Below are positions 61,865-64,000 of a stretch of 64,000 bases of DNA, piece by piece. The stretch covers positions 24,813 to 88,812 of the forward strand of contig JAPORQ010000045.1 of the NCBI GenBank assembly GCA_026710155.1. Direction: 5' to 3'. Each line of letters starts with the position of its first letter. Positions within the stretch are counted from its first letter, which is position 1. The notes below the pieces were generated by a model, which did not search any database, was not told the DNA's origin, and worked only from the letters and a program-made list of their open reading frames with translations. Position numbers and translations under genes: made by a program. Origin of the DNA: Paracoccaceae bacterium (lineage in GTDB: Bacteria > Pseudomonadota > Alphaproteobacteria > Rhodobacterales > Rhodobacteraceae).

Positions 61865-61900
61865 GTTACTATAATATAGTATTAAAGTAACAAATTTCAA
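61865..61900 (-). promoter_or_regulatory. candidate promoter of the transposase-led operon
   Basis: On the minus strand TTGAAA (61900-61895) and TATATT (61878-61873) are separated by 16 bases, 40 bases before the ATG. An inverted repeat GTTAC...GTAAC (61865-61891) covers the -10 region; the same GTAAC occurs inside both terminal repeats, so transposase self-repression is conceivable. Confidence 0.4.
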
Positions 61901-61906
61901 GATAGA

Positions 61907-61931
61907 AATGTTACTCTCGTATATAATTCCC
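61907..61931 (-). repeat. transposon right terminal inverted repeat
   Basis: Reverse complement begins GGGAATTATATACGAGAG and ends GTAACATT, 24 of 25 bases identical to the left end. ATAAGTTA follows (61932-61939) as the target duplicate. Confidence 0.9.
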
Positions 61932-62093
61932 ATAAGTTATAATAAACGAATGTAACTATTCGGCACACCTCCAGTAAAGTTGCAGTTTAGGCAATAATGC
62001 CAAGCCAATGCAATGGCACTGTTCATGCCAATGGTTCACATGGTGATGGTTTCTTGAGGCCAGCCCATGATTCCCTGGCACTGCGAAAGGGTG

Positions 62094-63523
62094 TCATCCA
62101 GGAACCTGAACGGGGAGATCCACCTCAAGCGATGCCTCGAGTTCCGGGGACGGTTTGCGAAGCGTGTCTGGCATGTTCCATCCCTGCCTGCGGCCGTAGA
62201 CGGAACCGTCCTTATCATGGTGTGATTGACTGCTCCTTACCTGCTGTGGCAACACCCCGATATCTTCTGCTTCACCTTCTCCATGCGCAGATCCAGTTCC
62301 GCGATGTTGTTCGTGGCGGGAACAAGCGGGTTTCCCGTGAACAGCAGGACGGCATCGCGATGATCCCGCAGTCGCAGCAAAAGGTTGTGGCCCTTGCGCC
62401 ACTTCCTCCTTCCCCGTCTGCCCGGCGATGACAACGGTTTCAGTGATTCATGATGCCGGAGACCCTCCCCGACAATGCGGTCTTGACTGTCCCCGATCTC
62501 CCTCATGGTATCGGGGGACAGGGGAGCGCCATCCGCCAGGTTGCAGGCGTGAACCGCGCCGCTCAAAAGTCCGGCAAGGTCCCTGGCCCACTTCTCTCGG
62601 CCGAACCGGAACAGGTTCTCCAGTTCCCTCGGGACATGCGCACGGCATATGCCGTGGCCGGCAACATGCGGCATCATGAAGCAGGTCTTCCAGCAGTCAT
62701 GGATACCAATGCCTAGGGCCTCAGGCATGACATCGCCACGACCCTTGCCGATCCTGAAGTGTTTCAGCAAACGTGTGCACGCAACATGCAGCCAGTGGAG
62801 ACTGCCCTCGATCCGAAGACCTGTTTCATACATGTGAACGACCCGGGCACGATCCGGCGCCTGCCTGACATGCCCATCAAGCTCGCGGAAACCGCCGGCC
62901 ATCCGGGACGCCATGTTGACAATCGTCCCTTCCGACGGTTTCACGCCGAACGGGCCGGACAGGGTTCGGGCCATGCCGGACCGTTGCAGTGACACCCTCC
63001 GGAAACATGGCCCTGGTTTCCCCCTTGCAATGCGGACAGACACACGTGTGGGCAACATGATCCACAACAACCAGGGGGACGGTGCCGTAAGGTCCCGGAC
63101 CCGGCGTGTCTCGACCCTGACCGACATCCCTTCATCAAGGGTGTGCCCGCAATGGCTGCCGCTGGAGGGGAAATGGTTCACGACATGATCGGGCCTTTCC
63201 AAACGGAGCAGCGTTGTTCCCTTGCGACCCTTATGTCCACCTGGCCTTCGCCCCTTCACATTGGAACGTTTCGGGGCCGGGGGCTTCCCCAGGCCATCAC
63301 TCGAAGAGGGCCTGCTGCCGTTCCGGCTGTTCATGCCAACACGGCGCTCAAGTTCGGATATCACCTCGGCCTGCCCGGCCATGGCTACCTCCAGTTCCGT
63401 GTAGATATCCTCCAATTCCTGGATCTGGCTTTCCAACTCCTGTATTCTTGCATCCCTGGCAGCAAGCTCCTTCAGCCCTGCCTGCACATCAACTGATTGT
63501 GAATAGGGGGGACGTAACGTCAT
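62094..63523 (-). pseudogene. IS66-family transposase, multiply frameshifted
   Basis: The long frame (63523-62237) starts like an IS66 TnpC protein: a leucine-rich coiled coil (IQELESQIQELEDIYTELEV), NSRNGSRPSSSDG, and ends NNIAELDLRMEKVKQKISG. The zinc-binding part is in another frame (VAHTCVCPHCKGETRAMFPE, about 62980-63065), because of an extra base near a C run at about 63087; about 25 residues after HGPNPV are missing. The tail (MPDTLRKPSPELEASLEVDL) is again shifted, ending at 62094. GC content is clearly higher than in the neighbouring genes, which indicates foreign origin. TnpA and TnpB are absent. Confidence 0.85.
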
Positions 63524-63752
63524 GTGTCTGTATCAAGGGGTACTGCCAACGAATCATTGGCCTCAATGGAATTTGTCGGACTCGCGGCTTGTGCCGTCTC
63601 GTTATGACCAACAATCAGGCTTGACTTACAGGATATCAACAGGAACAATCCAATTGTTCAGGATATTGAATAATTTGATACCTGAATAGTTGGTTAATTG
63701 AACCTTTTCTTAATGTGGTTTATATGGAAAATTAGGTTGTGGTAAGTTAGTA
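63524..63752. other. spacer between IS66 relic and ATPase gene
   Basis: No gene. ACCTGAATAGTTGG at 63680-63693 may be the decayed partner of GTAACTATTCGGCAC at 61953-61967, which would mark the original ends of the IS66 element; the match is weak. Confidence 0.35.
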
Positions 63753-64000
63753 ATGAAACAAGAGTTAACATTTAAATCTCAGGCCAGAATTATCCGTACC
63801 CTTGGGGATAGATTAATAAGTGGAGAAGTGGCAGCTATTATTGAACTTGTAAAAAACGCTTACGATGCAGATGCAAGAAACTGTTACATAGAAATTAATC
63901 CTGAAGAAAACTTATTAATAATTAGGGATGATGGTCATGGGATGTCATTTTCGGATGTACAAACCAAATGGGCAGAACTTGGGACAGACAATAAATACCA
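63753..64000 (+). CDS. GHKL-type ATP-binding protein, N-terminal part
   Basis: ATG 63753 opens a frame that continues past the window edge (82 complete codons). It reads LGDRLISGEVAAIIELVKNA followed by YDADARNCYIEI and IRDDGHGMSF: motif N (ELVKNAYDA) and motif G1 (DDGHGMS) of the GyrB/Hsp90/MutL/histidine-kinase ATPase fold. Stand-alone proteins with this N-terminus occur among MORC/Hsp90-like ATPases, several of them in defence islands. With two restriction systems upstream a defence role is possible, but domains beyond the edge decide this. Confidence 0.75.
   Translation, partial: MKQELTFKSQARIIRTLGDRLISGEVAAIIELVKNAYDADARNCYIEINPEENLLIIRDDGHGMSFSDVQTKWAELGTDNKY

Larger units (their letters stand above)
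58447..61931. mobile_element. IS1595-type transposon carrying a CfrBI-like restriction-modification system
   Basis: Element of 3485 bp. The terminal inverted repeats (58447-58471 and 61907-61931) are 25 bp with one mismatch, beginning GGGAATTATATAC. A near-perfect 8-bp target duplication flanks it. All four genes are on the minus strand: transposase, methyltransferase, endonuclease and a 58-codon gene. IS1595-family elements with passenger genes are known, so the type is established; this cargo is notable. The intact genes, near-identical ends and recognisable duplication point to a fairly recent insertion. Confidence 0.9.

Noticed and set aside
62237..63523. Intact 428-residue IS66 transposase
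   Set aside because: The frame is open but its middle is translated out of register: the zinc-binding residues are in another frame and the C-terminus is shifted.
62428..63624. Long plus-strand ORFs opposite the IS66 relic
   Set aside because: They are shadows of high-GC DNA; the minus strand carries all IS66 motifs.
1..64000. CRISPR arrays, tRNA and rRNA genes
   Set aside because: No regularly spaced repeats of CRISPR type and no tRNA T-arm or rRNA sequence were seen in the gaps; a covariance-model scan would be the decisive check.

Overview
The window looks like chromosomal DNA of a fairly low-GC alphaproteobacterium. I infer this from gene content: a GlpV-S-T-P-Q-U glycerol transporter with GlpD, a DUF1489 protein, both signature enzymes of the ethylmalonyl-CoA pathway (Ccr and Ecm), a plant/alphaproteobacterial-type ferredoxin-NADP reductase, XdhABC and methylcrotonyl-CoA carboxylase. 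The genome appears to be decaying in its accessory parts. I count at least ten broken genes or gene fragments, relics of IS66 and IS630 elements, and several families of small inverted-repeat (MITE-like) elements nested in one another.

Layout. 1-2633: end of a GMC oxidoreductase, an aminotransferase pseudogene and a PfkB sugar kinase. 2634-4932: gene-poor repeat cluster. 4933-10906: ABC importer (binding protein, two permeases, ATPase) ending in a tandem glycerophosphodiesterase. 11746-19736 (minus strand): glycerol uptake operon and glycerol-3-phosphate dehydrogenase. Together these two blocks would take up glycerol or glycerophosphodiesters and feed the carbon to dihydroxyacetone phosphate. 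20032-21673: SDR plus FAH-family pair resembling the end of non-phosphorylative L-fucose catabolism. 21684-32521: housekeeping (prmA, msrA, rpsD, hisS, dnaE) with an MFS transporter, a DUF1489 gene and a frameshifted HEPN-like gene. 32769-37395: xdhABC. 37507-42787 (minus): mccA, mccB and a choline-dehydrogenase-like GMC enzyme. 43691-45933 (minus): ccr and fpr. 46100-50295: repeat-rich accessory region with gene fragments, a two-gene small-protein unit, a broken YfbU gene and a BglII-like restriction system whose methyltransferase carries a stop codon. 50603-56203: an ArsP/YraQ-type permease, an IS630 relic and a second molybdenum hydroxylase (FAD subunit plus fused FeS-Mo subunit). 56345-58330: ecm.

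The most striking structure is 58447-61931: a 3.5 kb transposon with 25-bp terminal inverted repeats (24/25 identical) and a near-perfect 8-bp target duplication. It holds an IS1595/ISXO2-type transposase followed, in the same direction, by a CfrBI-like restriction-modification pair and an unreported 58-codon gene. After it come an IS66 relic of clearly higher GC and the start of a GHKL-type ATPase running off the end of the window. A second result is a TGCTGC-NN-TGCA palindrome shared by the upstream regions of ccr and ecm, which are 11 kb apart; it resembles the CTGC-N3-GCAG sites described for PhaR. No tRNA, rRNA or CRISPR array was seen.
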